The notes beneath the pieces were generated by a model. That model ran no database searches and had not been told where the DNA came from. It was given only the letters and a program-made list of their open reading frames with translations. From positions 1 to 38,702 of the forward strand of contig JAKTTS010000090.1 of assembly GCA_030560485.1 (NCBI GenBank): a DNA stretch of 38,702 nucleotides, given 5' to 3'. The stretch's first letter is position 1. Every line of letters starts with the position of its first letter. Shown here piece after piece: positions 28,050 to 37,110 of the stretch. The translations under genes and the position numbers were made by a program. Source of the stretch: Ascoidea tarda (nom. inval.). Its lineage: Eukaryota > Ascomycota > Saccharomycetes > Ascoideales > Ascoideaceae.

Positions 28050-29344
28050 TTGAATGCTCTGGATGCTTTGGAAGCTCTCGTTCCTCAATCGGTTGCAAAA
28101 CAAATGCAGCACTCAAAAAGAGGCAAAGGAAGCATCGCAGGTGTTTATATAGCAAAGGAAACAGCCCAACAGGGAGAAGCGAGAAGCGTGCACACAGAAA
28201 AGGAAACACATGCAACAGATGAACAAGCGCTGGAGCTAGGGGAAGTGTCTTAGGTGCCAAAAAGATCAGCTAATTCCTCAGTGGCAGCAGCAGCGGCAGG
28301 TGTGCTACCCACCGCTGTGGATGTCCTGATAATGAAGAGCAACGGCGCAGGAGAGACCTTCCTTTGGTATCAGACAAAAACACGAGTTACAAACACAGCC
28401 AGAATTCTGAGCTACTGAACACGAAAAAAATAGGCTGTTCCAAAAATTCGACGGAGAGAGAAAAAGAAATCGATGCGGGTTTTCATGATTAAAAGCATTT
28501 GAGTTTAAGATTTGTGCTATTACAAACTCTATTTTAACTCTAGAAAATTTGTAATTGCAACAAATAATCCGGAACTCTGCATGTTGCTGAAAACCCAATC
28601 TTCCGTGTAAATTCTGGTACGGCATCTACAAGCTACGGCCTCGGCTGATCCCCGAACTCACAAGAACCACAAGGGGCTTCGGGCTTAACTATGGAGTTTT
28701 AGATTTTTCAGGGTTAAACCAGATTCTTGTAACTCTCTGCCATTTTTTCAGCAGAAGTCATATAGAAGTCACAGAGTTCACATATTCTTTAAAAGATGTG
28801 TAATCAAAATTAAATAAATGAGGTGGTTTGATTGAACAAATAAAATTTCAGGTGCTCGGATATACATCTGCAAAGCTGAAATCCTCAGCTAAATAGTTGG
28901 CAATACATTTATATTTGTTTTCCAAGTCAATTTTATTTTCTATTAAAAAAGACATGAGAGCTTTTCGGATCTCGATGATTGATATGTGCAGTGCTTTTTT
29001 CTTTTTTTATTGTTTTGTTATATTGCTGCGTAACGTTTATCGAGCAGCAATTAACCATAAAAGACGGTAGAAAAGCAATAAAGTAGTAATAGATAATTCG
29101 ATTTTGAGCTTTTTCATATTTTAGTTTTTTAGTTTTTTGGTTTTTTAGTTTATTAGTGTTTTTGTCCTTTTGTTGTTGTTTTTTTCAGCTCCGTTTGGAT
29201 AAAAAAAATTTTCTCCCAAAATTTCAAAAATTTCAAAAGCTCCACATAATAATAGAAGGAGTTAACCGATAAGATAAAACACAGTGGAATATGAATATGA
29301 ATATGAGTTAAAAAAACCAAATTATAACAACCAACCTGATTCAA
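28050..29344. promoter_or_regulatory. Divergent region, FRE / MRM2
   Basis: A 1.3-kb spacer. TATATAAA on the minus strand (28151-28144) lies 95 bp before the FRE ATG. GC-richer sequence runs to about 28420 and includes a CAG-type run near 28281-28298. CCCGAA (28651-28656) and TTCGGG (28678-28683) form a small inverted repeat. The MRM2-proximal half is very AT-rich with TTTTTTAG repeats (29120-29160) and GAATAT repeats (29286-29305). Open frames here (for example 28305-28625 on the minus strand) have no recognisable product. Confidence 0.55.
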
Positions 29345-30224
29345 ATGTCTACTATATATTCAAGGTCAATTAGCAGTTATAGTTTTCTTAGCAAAAACTT
29401 TGTGAGGAATTATAATTCAAACAAAAGTTCATCATCTACGAGATGGATCAATAGGGCGAAAAACGATTACTATACCAAACAAGCCCAAAAAAAAGATTAC
29501 AGATCCAGGGCAGCATTTAAGCTTGAACAAATAAACGACAAGTTTAGATTTTTTCAAAAAGGGCAAAATGTGGTTGATTTGGGATTTGCACCTGGGGCTT
29601 GGAGTCAAGTCGCAGCTCTGAAGACCAGTAATGGGAGGATATTGGGAGTCGATATTTTGCCCTGCTCACCACCGCCAAATGTTAGCGCTGTGCAGGGAGA
29701 CATTTTATCACAAAGGACCCACAAAGCGATCAGAGACTTTTTTTTGAATTTTGGGAATTCGAGCACTGAACAGGTTCAAACAACAGACAACAAAACAGCT
29801 TCTGAGCAGGGCAGGGAAAGTGTGGGATATCCTATTGACGTTGTTTTAAGTGATATGTAAGTAATAGATTTAGCCTTTTGATTGCGAAAGTTAGTCGACT
29901 AACAAGGAGTATCGAGTTTGAACCAGGATGGCAAACACCTCAGGAATTCCATTCAAAGACCATTTGAACAGCATGGAGCTTTGCGAAGCAGCGTTGGTGG
30001 TGGCAATTGATTTGTTGAAGCCAGATGGAACGTTGGTTTGCAAGTTTTTCTCAGGAAAAGAAGATCAAATCGTGGAGAAGCGATTCAGGAAAGTGTTCAA
30101 AACAGTTCAAAGATTCAAGCCTGAAGCTTGTAGATCAGAATCTAAAGAGTTGTATTTCGTTTGTTTAAAAAAAAGAAATTGTGAATTTAATAAAACTGAA
30201 ATATTTCAATCAACTGATAAATAA
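29345..30224 (+). CDS. MRM2: Mitochondrial 21S rRNA 2'-O-methyltransferase Mrm2 (FtsJ family), spliced
   Basis: Joining 29345-29856 with 29927-30224 gives 269 residues. Residues 1-38 are Ser/Arg/Asn-rich without acids, a mitochondrial presequence. The FtsJ/RrmJ fold follows: SRAAFKLEQI (first catalytic Lys), SAM-binding VVDLGFAPGAWSQVA, the Asp of SDM at the exon junction, the second Lys in LVCKFF and the Glu in ESKELYFV. Together these form the K-D-K-E tetrad. Mrm2 methylates a conserved uridine of the large mitochondrial rRNA and supports large-subunit assembly. From memory the S. cerevisiae enzyme (320 residues) has extra residues between SDM and MANTSG; this protein, like E. coli RrmJ, does not. 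The junction also reads D-M-M-A-N-T-S-G. Confidence 0.93.
29857..29926 (+). other. Spliceosomal intron in MRM2
   Basis: A 70-nt intron with donor GTAAGT (29857-29862), branch site GACTAAC (29897-29903) and acceptor CAG (29924-29926). Splicing in phase 2 restores SDM before MANTSG. Unspliced RNA meets a stop codon right at the donor. Confidence 0.92.
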
Positions 30225-30571
30225 TAATTGGCAATTACATTAGGCTAAATTTAGAAAGAAATTGATAACAATTTGAAAATTAGATTTTTTTTTTCTGTGC
30301 AAAAACAACAATAAAAATGTAATGATCAACAAAGTAATTGAAAAATTAAACAATTAAATGATAAAGACTAAATCATCCATAAAAGTGGGCCCTAAAAAAT
30401 ATAAATAAAATAAATAAAAATAAATATAAAATAAATATAAACAAACACAAAAAGCATTCTAAAAAAAATGAGCATAGAAAACACAAAAAAATAAAATTGT
30501 TCAAGAAAAAAACAATGTGAAAAACAAATAGTCAATGATGGCCAATTAAAAACAAGAACCACATCGGTTGC
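30225..30571. other. Convergent terminator region, MRM2 / KEP-rich gene
   Basis: Very A-rich sequence (AAATA and AATAAA-like runs at 30395-30445) between converging 3' ends. No gene is seen. Confidence 0.6.
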
Positions 30572-31279
30572 CTAGTTAACACCATTAAGCAATGGTTCTC
30601 TTTCCTCCTTTTCCTTGCCTTTGAAGTCATCTTTTAGAGTTTGTTTTGGTTCTTCTGAAACCTCAGCACCTTCTTTGGAGCTTTTCTTGGCTTCTTTAGG
30701 CTCTTTAGGCTCTTTAGGCTCTTTAGGTTCTTTTGCTTCTTTTGGCTCCTTCGAAGTGTTTTGTTCTTCAGCAGGTTCTTCAGCTTGTTCGGGTTGCTCG
30801 ACCTTTTTCTCAGTAGGTTCTTTAGGCTCTTTAGATTCTTTAGGCTCTTTAGTATCTGGAGTTACTTGTGTTTCCTTAGTATCTGGTGTTACTTGTGTTT
30901 CCTTAGTATCTGGTGTTACTTGTGTTTCTTTTTCTTTTCCTTTGTCCCTGATAGAGGATTGATCGTCTAATTTATCATCAGATTGCTCAACGGATCTGCT
31001 TGTACCTTCTTTTGATTCATTCAAGTTATTAATTGAAACCAAATTTTCTTCAATGTTGTGGATATTGTGCAATAATTTGTTGATTTCTTCGTCTTTATCG
31101 TCGATTAGTTGATTTGATTTGATTAAAAGTTGATTTGAGTTTTCGTTTATCATTTCACTTAGCTCTTTTTTCATTTTTTCAATTTCTTTATCATTTCTGC
31201 TCTTTGTTATCTTATGATCAACAACAAGAGTTATAAGAAATGTTGTGATTGCAGTGATGGAAATAGCGATAATAGCCAT
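30572..31279 (-). CDS. Membrane-anchored KEP-rich disordered protein, unknown function
   Basis: I do not recognise this 235-residue protein. It has one hydrophobic segment at 3-20 followed by basic residues. This fits a signal anchor with a cytosolic C-terminus or an ER/membrane tether. Residues 26-86 have Leu/Ile/Lys/Glu heptad-like spacing, a likely coiled coil. Then come three exact copies of ETQVTPDTK (118-144) and many KEP/KEPKE units (144-155, 177-198). The tail is acidic-basic and ends EREPLLNGVN. The composition is nearly all charged plus Pro/Thr, so the C-terminal two thirds should be disordered. The start ATG has the only in-frame position before the hydrophobic stretch. A GATAAA repeat array lies 78 bp upstream. 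Expression is not proven, but the domain order makes a chance frame unlikely. Confidence 0.75.
   Translation of the reverse strand: MAIIAISITAITTFLITLVVDHKITKSRNDKEIEKMKKELSEMINENSNQLLIKSNQLIDDKDEEINKLLHNIHNIEENLVSINNLNESKEGTSRSVEQSDDKLDDQSSIRDKGKEKETQVTPDTKETQVTPDTKETQVTPDTKEPKESKEPKEPTEKKVEQPEQAEEPAEEQNTSKEPKEAKEPKEPKEPKEPKEAKKSSKEGAEVSEEPKQTLKDDFKGKEKEEREPLLNGVN
30849..30929 (-). repeat. Three tandem 27-bp units inside the KEP-rich gene
   Basis: Units at 30849-30875, 30876-30902 and 30903-30929 differ from one another at one or two bases and encode ETQVTPDTK three times. Near-identity at the DNA level suggests recent expansion by slippage or unequal exchange, and likely length variation between strains. 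Confidence 0.9.
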
Positions 31280-31356
31280 TTTAGATTACGAGTTAGTATT
31301 GGCTGTTGATTTGGAAATAAATAAGTAAGTAAAAAAAGATAAAGATGAAAAAGATA

Positions 31357-31403
31357 GATAAAGATAAAGATAAAGATAAAGATAAAGATAAAGATAAAGA
31401 TAA
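31357..31403. repeat. GATAAA hexanucleotide array
   Basis: Seven perfect GATAAA units plus a partial eighth. Every unit carries a GATAA core, the binding motif of GATA zinc-finger factors. The array begins 78 bp upstream of the KEP-rich gene. Confidence 0.9.
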
Positions 31404-31424
31404 TCAATTACAAATAATCAGCAA

Positions 31425-31456
31425 GTATTAAATGTATTAAATGTATTAAATGTATT
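31425..31456. repeat. GTATTAAAT 9-bp tandem repeat
   Basis: Three perfect copies of GTATTAAAT (31425-31451) plus a partial fourth. A simple sequence repeat with no visible coding role. Confidence 0.9.
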
Positions 31457-31884
31457 GTTATGGCCAAATTCAATAGAATGATAAGGTTAACCTTTTATTG
31501 TCAATAGTAGAAAAAAAAAGGAGCTGATTCTTGATTTCTTAAAATGTTTAAATTGCTAAAGCTATTAAATTCTTGGACAGAATGCTTGAATTTGCTATAT
31601 TATCAAAACACTGAATTCTTTTGAAAGTAAATTGATTGAACTGTTGGGTAAAGAAGAAGAAAAGAGTAAAAGAAACAGATGAAGAGCGAATGGTAGAAAG
31701 GTGAAAAATAGTAGCAAGTTGCACAGCTGGAATTGAAAGTGGTGCAGCATCTCATATTAAAATTCCTTCTGCAACTTGAAAACAGAATAGGGTTGGCCAA
31801 AATTGCCCTTTTTGAGCCTACGAGAGTTTTTTTGTCTGCTATGCTTGGTAATCTCTTACTAAGCGGCCTAGACTTGCTTTGGAA

Positions 31885-31968
31885 CCACGGGGACGGGTGC
31901 TGTCCCAAAGTGGTGGTCCAGTTTAGTTTTCTGGTCTGTGACCAAGAACCTGGTGGTTGGAAACCAAC
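31885..31968. repeat. Cluster of three short hairpins in a GC-richer island
   Basis: Three inverted repeats follow within 84 bp. The first is a nested CCAC..GGGAC / GTCCC..GTGG (31885-31913). The second is TGGTC-TGT-GACCA (31932-31944). The third is GTTGG-AAA-CCAAC (31956-31968). Tight loops and clustering suggest a structured RNA or a set of palindromic protein sites; chance cannot be excluded. Confidence 0.45.
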
Positions 31969-32225
31969 TCCTTTTATGATTATATTCTCATAAAGAGGAG
32001 GTTGTTGATGTTGTCTCTTTTGCTTTCGACCTTTGGTAAAATCCAAACAGCAGAAGTTACTGGTGTTGTCCTTTTTACAGATTTTTTTTGTGTGGTTTTG
32101 TTCACGAACCACATTGGATTACTTGCTAATTCTAAAGTGCTTTAAAATTAATCCAACTACTTTAATTTTTAGTCACAAAGTAAATTCAAATATCTTAAGC
32201 ACAAAATATAAAATGTAAAATCAAA

Positions 32226-32299
32226 TGTAGAATAAGAATAAGAATAAGAATAAGAATAAAAATAAAAATAAAGATAAAAATAAAAATAAAGATAAATAA
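32226..32299. repeat. GAATAA / AAATAA microsatellite
   Basis: A run of GAATAA units passes into AAAATA and AAAGATA units over about 70 bp. Simple AT-rich repeat. Confidence 0.8.
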
Positions 32300-33063
32300 A
32301 AGCAGAGATAGAAAAAAAAAGAGACAAATATTGCTACTATATATACAAACTACCGTTGTTAAAAGGATATTAGGAAGAATTAGAAATTCAAAACCAAGTA
32401 GCGTTATCTCATTGAATGACTTTATTATTAAACTAAACTTATTTACCAGAAATAGAACGGTGAGAAGTGATCAAATTGTATTTTAACTAATTGGCTAATT
32501 GGTGTGAACTAGATAGAACTGTAAATGCAATGGAAATATAAGTGGTAGATTGCAATCGTAATAGTAACTTGAGATTGTAATGGTTAGTAAGTGCAATCAA
32601 ACCCATCACCATCTCCAAACCGGTTGAGCCACTAAAGTTGAAAGAGGAGAAGTCCTATTCTTTATACGTGAAGCCCTGTTATCGTTTTTATTTCCTCTCA
32701 ATAAAACTTCTCTTTTCCTTTCTCTTTCTCTTCCTCTTCCTCTTTTCTTTTTTTTGTGATTGAAATCATTCCTCTCAATCACACGGATCGACATAGGATT
32801 AATCTGAGATCCAGTCTGAGATAAAATTAAACAGTAAAATAAATCCTCCTGATCAAGATTAGATTAGATCAGATTAGATTAAAAATAATTTGACATTAAA
32901 AATATTATCAGCTAAATAAGCAACTAAAATAAATTTGAAAAATTTTAATTAAATTCGTAAATTAAATTACATTAAATATTCTTTAATATATTTTTAATAT
33001 ATTTTTAATAAATTATCAATGAAATCATCAAATTGATGATCCGCTAATTATTAAATAATTTAC

Positions 33064-33127
33064 TAATTAATTATCTAAATATCTAATTAATTATCTAAAT
33101 ATCTAATTAATTATCTAAATATCTAAT
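33064..33127. repeat. 20-bp tandem repeat, 3.2 copies
   Basis: TAATTAATTATCTAAATATC is repeated perfectly at 33064-33083, 33084-33103 and 33104-33123, with a partial fourth copy. The unit is purely AT-rich except one C in each ATCT, and close to two helical turns long. Confidence 0.9.
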
Positions 33128-33515
33128 ATTATTTGATTTCCAAGCAAAGTGAAACAAGTATAAAACAAAAACAATGATTTCGTGATTATGTTTCAATCTC
33201 TTTCGGCTTCTGTGTAATTTCTTTTGTGGTTTTTAAGTGTGAAAGAAAATGGAAAAGAAAATAGAAGAAGAAAAAAAATAAAAATAAAATGGAGAAAATA
33301 CTGGGGCCTGTTGAGGGTTACTTTGTCGAGCATAATTTATCATGTTGGTTCAAAAGAGCTACTGAGAGAGAGGCAAATGTAAACAGTACACTTTTACTTA
33401 ATTCTTAATTCCATCCATCACAACAATCACAGCATTTTGGATGTTGCACCAGAAATTGGGAATTCATTTTTGGATCCGGGATTCAAATTAACCTGTTGCC
33501 ATCTTGAATCGGGAC

Positions 33516-33548
33516 AAAATCAGGATAAAATCAAGATGCAATCAGGAT
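33516..33548. repeat. 11-bp repeat around ATCAGGAT, three copies
   Basis: AAAATCAGGAT, AAAATCAAGAT and GCAATCAGGAT follow directly. The period of 11 bp puts all copies on nearly the same face of the helix, as in some clustered factor sites. Confidence 0.6.
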
Positions 33549-33961
33549 GAAATGAAATGACATGAAATTCTGGAGTTCAAATCAATTGTTTTAGCGTTTT
33601 ATTATTTTATTTGTTTGTTTTTCTTGGGTGTTTTTTTTTACATAAATGTTGGGTATGAATCTTTCCCTCAAAAGTTAATATGCGTGTTCAAAGTCACGTG
33701 TAGCTACTTTTTAGAAGGATTTCGATTCAGCAGAGAAAATTTAAAATCCAAATTTTTAGTTTACTATTTTTTTCCTCTCTTTTTCCTCTTCTTTAATTTT
33801 GTTTTTGGTTTTCTTTTGTTTTTGGTTTTCTTTTGTTTTTTGTTCTCTTTTCTTTTGGTAAACAAATGAAATTTCTTTGGTTCACTGTTATGTGCTCGCT
33901 ACCAACTTAATGTTAGAGTTTGGGTGAATGGTAAAAAAGACGGTGGATAAATTCATCAATT

Positions 33962-33989
33962 AATCACGAATCATGAATCACGAATCATT
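33962..33989. repeat. 14-bp direct repeat AATCACGAATCAT[G/T]
   Basis: Two adjacent 14-bp copies differ only in the last base. Confidence 0.75.
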
Positions 33990-34221
33990 AATTATCAAGA
34001 AAAAAAAAAGGCAAAAAAGCTGATATGTCATCAAAATCAGCAGATTAAAGCTTTGTTTAAACTAATTATTTGTTTGTGGATTCTCAATTCCAGAATTTCA
34101 AATTTTTAATTTTTTAAACAAAAGAATAAAATTTAAAAATTTATTCGTAGATTAGTTTATCAAACTATTAAATCTTGTTGCTAGTGTTTCATTTTAGATT
34201 TTTCAGTAAACTACCTGTATC

Positions 34222-34236
34222 ACGAATAGTATTCGT
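34222..34236. repeat. Perfect palindrome ACGAATA-G-TATTCGT
   Basis: A 7-bp inverted repeat with a single central base, suggestive of a dimeric factor site. It lies just before a purine tandem repeat. Confidence 0.55.
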
Positions 34237-34251
34237 AACGCGAAGAGAACA

Positions 34252-34294
34252 GGAAAAGGGAAAGGAAAAGGAAAAGGGAAAGGAAAAGGAAAAG
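34252..34294. repeat. Purine 18-bp tandem repeat
   Basis: GGAAAAGGGAAAGGAAAA occurs twice (34252-34269 and 34270-34287) with a partial third copy. All-purine strand. Confidence 0.85.
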
Positions 34295-36466
34295 CCTAAA
34301 AATATTTTTTAAAGTTAGTTTCACAAAGCACATTTTAAAGTACGGTCAGATTCAGATTATTCAGGTTTCTGTTGTGTTGTTATTTTAGTTATAGTAGCTA
34401 TTTTAGCATTTCTCAGTGCAATCAGTTGTTGGCTGTAAATCCGGGGGTTTTGTGCCATAACTTTATTATTGTCTTGAAATGTTTTACCAGGACTGGCAAC
34501 CCCTGACTCTTGACTTTTGCACAGACCTTTCTGCGCTACAAAGAATTTCGTAATAGCTTACTACCAGTTTTCGCAGCGCTAAACATTCACAAGGCCAATC
34601 CAAAAAACCCAAACCAGAACAGAAATTTCCTGCTACGTCATCACAAAAACACCAGATGTTGCTTTTTGTTACAGCGCTTTCTAATCCTGTGCAATTCTTG
34701 TAGCAGGATCTGGTTGCTGTTAGTCCTTGATTGCTACTTTCCATATTTCCAAAACTTAGAATATTCAAAGTTAGGTAAAGGGATGTTGCCTTTTTTCTTA
34801 ATTATGTTACCAGAGGTGTCAAAATTCTAATTTTGGGGATGCAAAATTTCAATGCGAAATCTGAAGATTAGGTATTTTTCTATATTATCAACAGAATTTA
34901 CCATCTGCTGAATGGAAAAAATTATCAATCTTAAAGTAAAGAGGAAAATGGAAACAAAACATAAACAAAGATAAAAATACCGAGACAAATTGGTAAAACC
35001 TTAGTAAAAAAAAAAAATAGAAGAATTTTCAAAGAATTTTAATTATGATTTGAAATTCTCCAACTTCTAATTCCTTAATCAGTGGTCTTTAAGCAAACGC
35101 TTTAATTACATAATCTTTGATTGGAGCTACAAACAAAGAATTTGAATTCAAGAAAAAAGCCAGAAATATAGGGAACAAAGAATCGATTGAACTAGCTGAA
35201 TTAATCAAACCAAGTAAACTGGTGGATGTAAATTCATAGAAATAGCATCTAAGCAGAGAAAAAAAAATGACCGGAAAATTTGCTCTTTCTTATTTGAACT
35301 CGAGTAAGAATCACGCGCGGAAACTAGTTTTGGGAGCTGAAACAGAATTTAAAGGCTTCATTTTGAGACACTGCAGATTTTTTTTTGCAAAAATTGGAAT
35401 CCGGAGCTTTCAGGTTAAGAAGGCTTTGGAAAACAGGAGGCAGACAGGAGGTCTGGAAGCCTGGAGGCCTGGAGGCCTGGCCAGGATTCGGGACCCAATT
35501 TCGACGACCCAGCAGCCGGAGCCTCAGGAGACGGGATACAACAAGGCCAATGTTGCAGCACCAAAGAGGCAAAAACAACAGAAACTAAAGCAATTGAGGA
35601 AGCAGAACCACAAACACGATCGCTGGCAGCGCAAAGCCTGCCATTCAAAGACAGAACGACCACAAACAGGCTCCGGGCCAGGGAACGGCGGGCAGGCGCA
35701 GCATCACGAGATTGGCTAAAGCCACTCAACGCAGGCTGCAACGGGCTGCTGCAGCGCCGGATCATTGAAAAATTCAGAACAGCTCTCTGTGGGCAAAATA
35801 TCAGCCTGAGATGCTCTGCTCCTTTTTATATAAATATCCTTCGTTTTCTCCAGCTCTTTCAAGCTCTTTCCAGTTGTTTTGCAATCCTCCTCCATCACAA
35901 CTACCATAGGAACTGTATAACCGCATCTGCATTTTAGCATTTTTGCCTTGATATCCCAGTGTAGTCTCACTATCTCACTATCTCACACTATCTGCATCCT
36001 GCGCTTCTCTCTCTTGTTCTCCCGATAGCAAACTACACAAGACAATAGCCACAAACGTTCTACATACTCGTTTTTCTTAATACTGCCAGTCTGGTAATTA
36101 AAAATAAAAATTAAGTCAATTTATTTCACTTTAAACTAAATTCCATAACCTAACATCAATAATCCTTTAACGAATATATTAAATATTAATCACATCACCC
36201 TTATTCTAAATTCTATTCGATCAATTCCTTCACTTAAACTATTGGCTTCGAGACACTTGGTACAAACATTTTGAACTCAAAACTCAAATATTTTATCAAT
36301 AAAATACCCAAAAACTTAACAATCTAATACTAATATCAACATTCATTACTTTTATACACATAACCCATAACTCATAACTCATAATTCATAATCAAATACA
36401 AAAAGTTTAATTTTATTATTTCAAATTTTGGAAATCAAAAATTAAAAATTTTATCTTAAATTAACA

Positions 36467-36535
36467 AATTAAAAATTAAAAATTAAAAATTAAAAATTCA
36501 AATTCAAATTCAAATTCAAATTTAAATTTAAATTA
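36467..36535. repeat. AAATTA / AAATTC / AAATTT hexamer array
   Basis: AAATTA-type units change to AAATTC and then AAATTT units over about 70 bp in the distal leader or promoter of the cyclin gene. Confidence 0.8.
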
Positions 36536-36735
36536 AAAAGTCAACCACTATTTAATTATATTAAAATTTTTTATTTAAATTTACTTATTTCAGCTTTTTT
36601 TTAAAACAAAACAAATAAAAAGGCAAAGTAAATATCTGTTGTTATTTTATTTCTCACTTTTTCCTTTCCTCTTTCCTCTCTCTCCAAGATTTCAAATTTA
36701 TCTTCATCCCAAAATTCAAACTACCACTAATATTC

Positions 36736-36757
36736 ATATATATATATATATATATAT
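36736..36757. repeat. AT dinucleotide run
   Basis: Eleven AT units. It contains TATA-type sequence about 360 bp before the cyclin ATG and ends in an ATG that opens a two-codon upstream ORF. Confidence 0.85.
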
Positions 36758-37110
36758 GCCTTGATTTCACCTCCAGTTCATCTATCTTCACTATATCTCC
36801 ACTCACATCCTGATTTTTTACTTATTCTACATTCATACTATTGTCTCAAACTACTATCCTAACGTTATCACCTTAATATTACCATCGTAATATTACCACC
36901 AAATTATGATATAATATTACAAACTAAACCTCACATTTACAATACAAATAACCCATTTAACTACAAACATTTTTTCACTTTTCATACTAAACCTTTCAAC
37001 CTTTCTTTTTCCAATCTTTTTTCCTGGCTTATCTCAAACTTTGACTTTCATACTGCTTGACTTTTTTAATATCTATCCATTTCCTACATATATTAACACT
37101 AAATCCATTA

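Larger units (their letters stand above)
31280..37110. other. 5.8-kb gene-free region before the cyclin gene
   Basis: No coding frame here has a recognisable product. The region alternates between AT-rich repeat-laden DNA and GC-richer islands (about 31700-31980, 34480-34720, 35260-35770). It has many tandem repeats, several inverted repeats and a CACGTG motif at 33695-33700. The segment from about 36000 to 37110 is strongly C/A/T-biased and poor in G, like a very long yeast 5' leader. It contains two minimal upstream ORFs. One ATG-started frame at 35267-35719 (150 codons) has unusual GC-rich codons and no known motif. I read the whole as an extended regulatory region and leader, perhaps with noncoding transcripts. 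Confidence 0.5.

Noticed and set aside
28030-28260. Minus-strand frame with a signal-peptide-like hydrophobic run upstream of FRE
   Set aside because: It has no ATG in frame, ends inside the FRE exon in another frame and spans the TATA box. I see no splice pair joining it in phase to the ectodomain.
28305-28625. 106-codon minus-strand frame between FRE and MRM2
   Set aside because: No recognisable domain, a composition typical of noncoding DNA here, and no plausible promoter-terminator arrangement.
31603-32112. 169-codon minus-strand frame and an opposing plus-strand frame
   Set aside because: No known motif. It overlaps the hairpin cluster and another open frame on the opposite strand, so neither is supported.
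33560-33590. Possible tRNA B-box (AGTTCAAATC) in the long spacer
   Set aside because: No A-box, acceptor stem or anticodon arm can be built around it. Other B-box-like strings in the window also fail.
31280-37110. Remains of a mobile element as the cause of the long spacer
   Set aside because: I found no terminal repeats, target-site duplication, or reverse-transcriptase, integrase or transposase motif in any frame.
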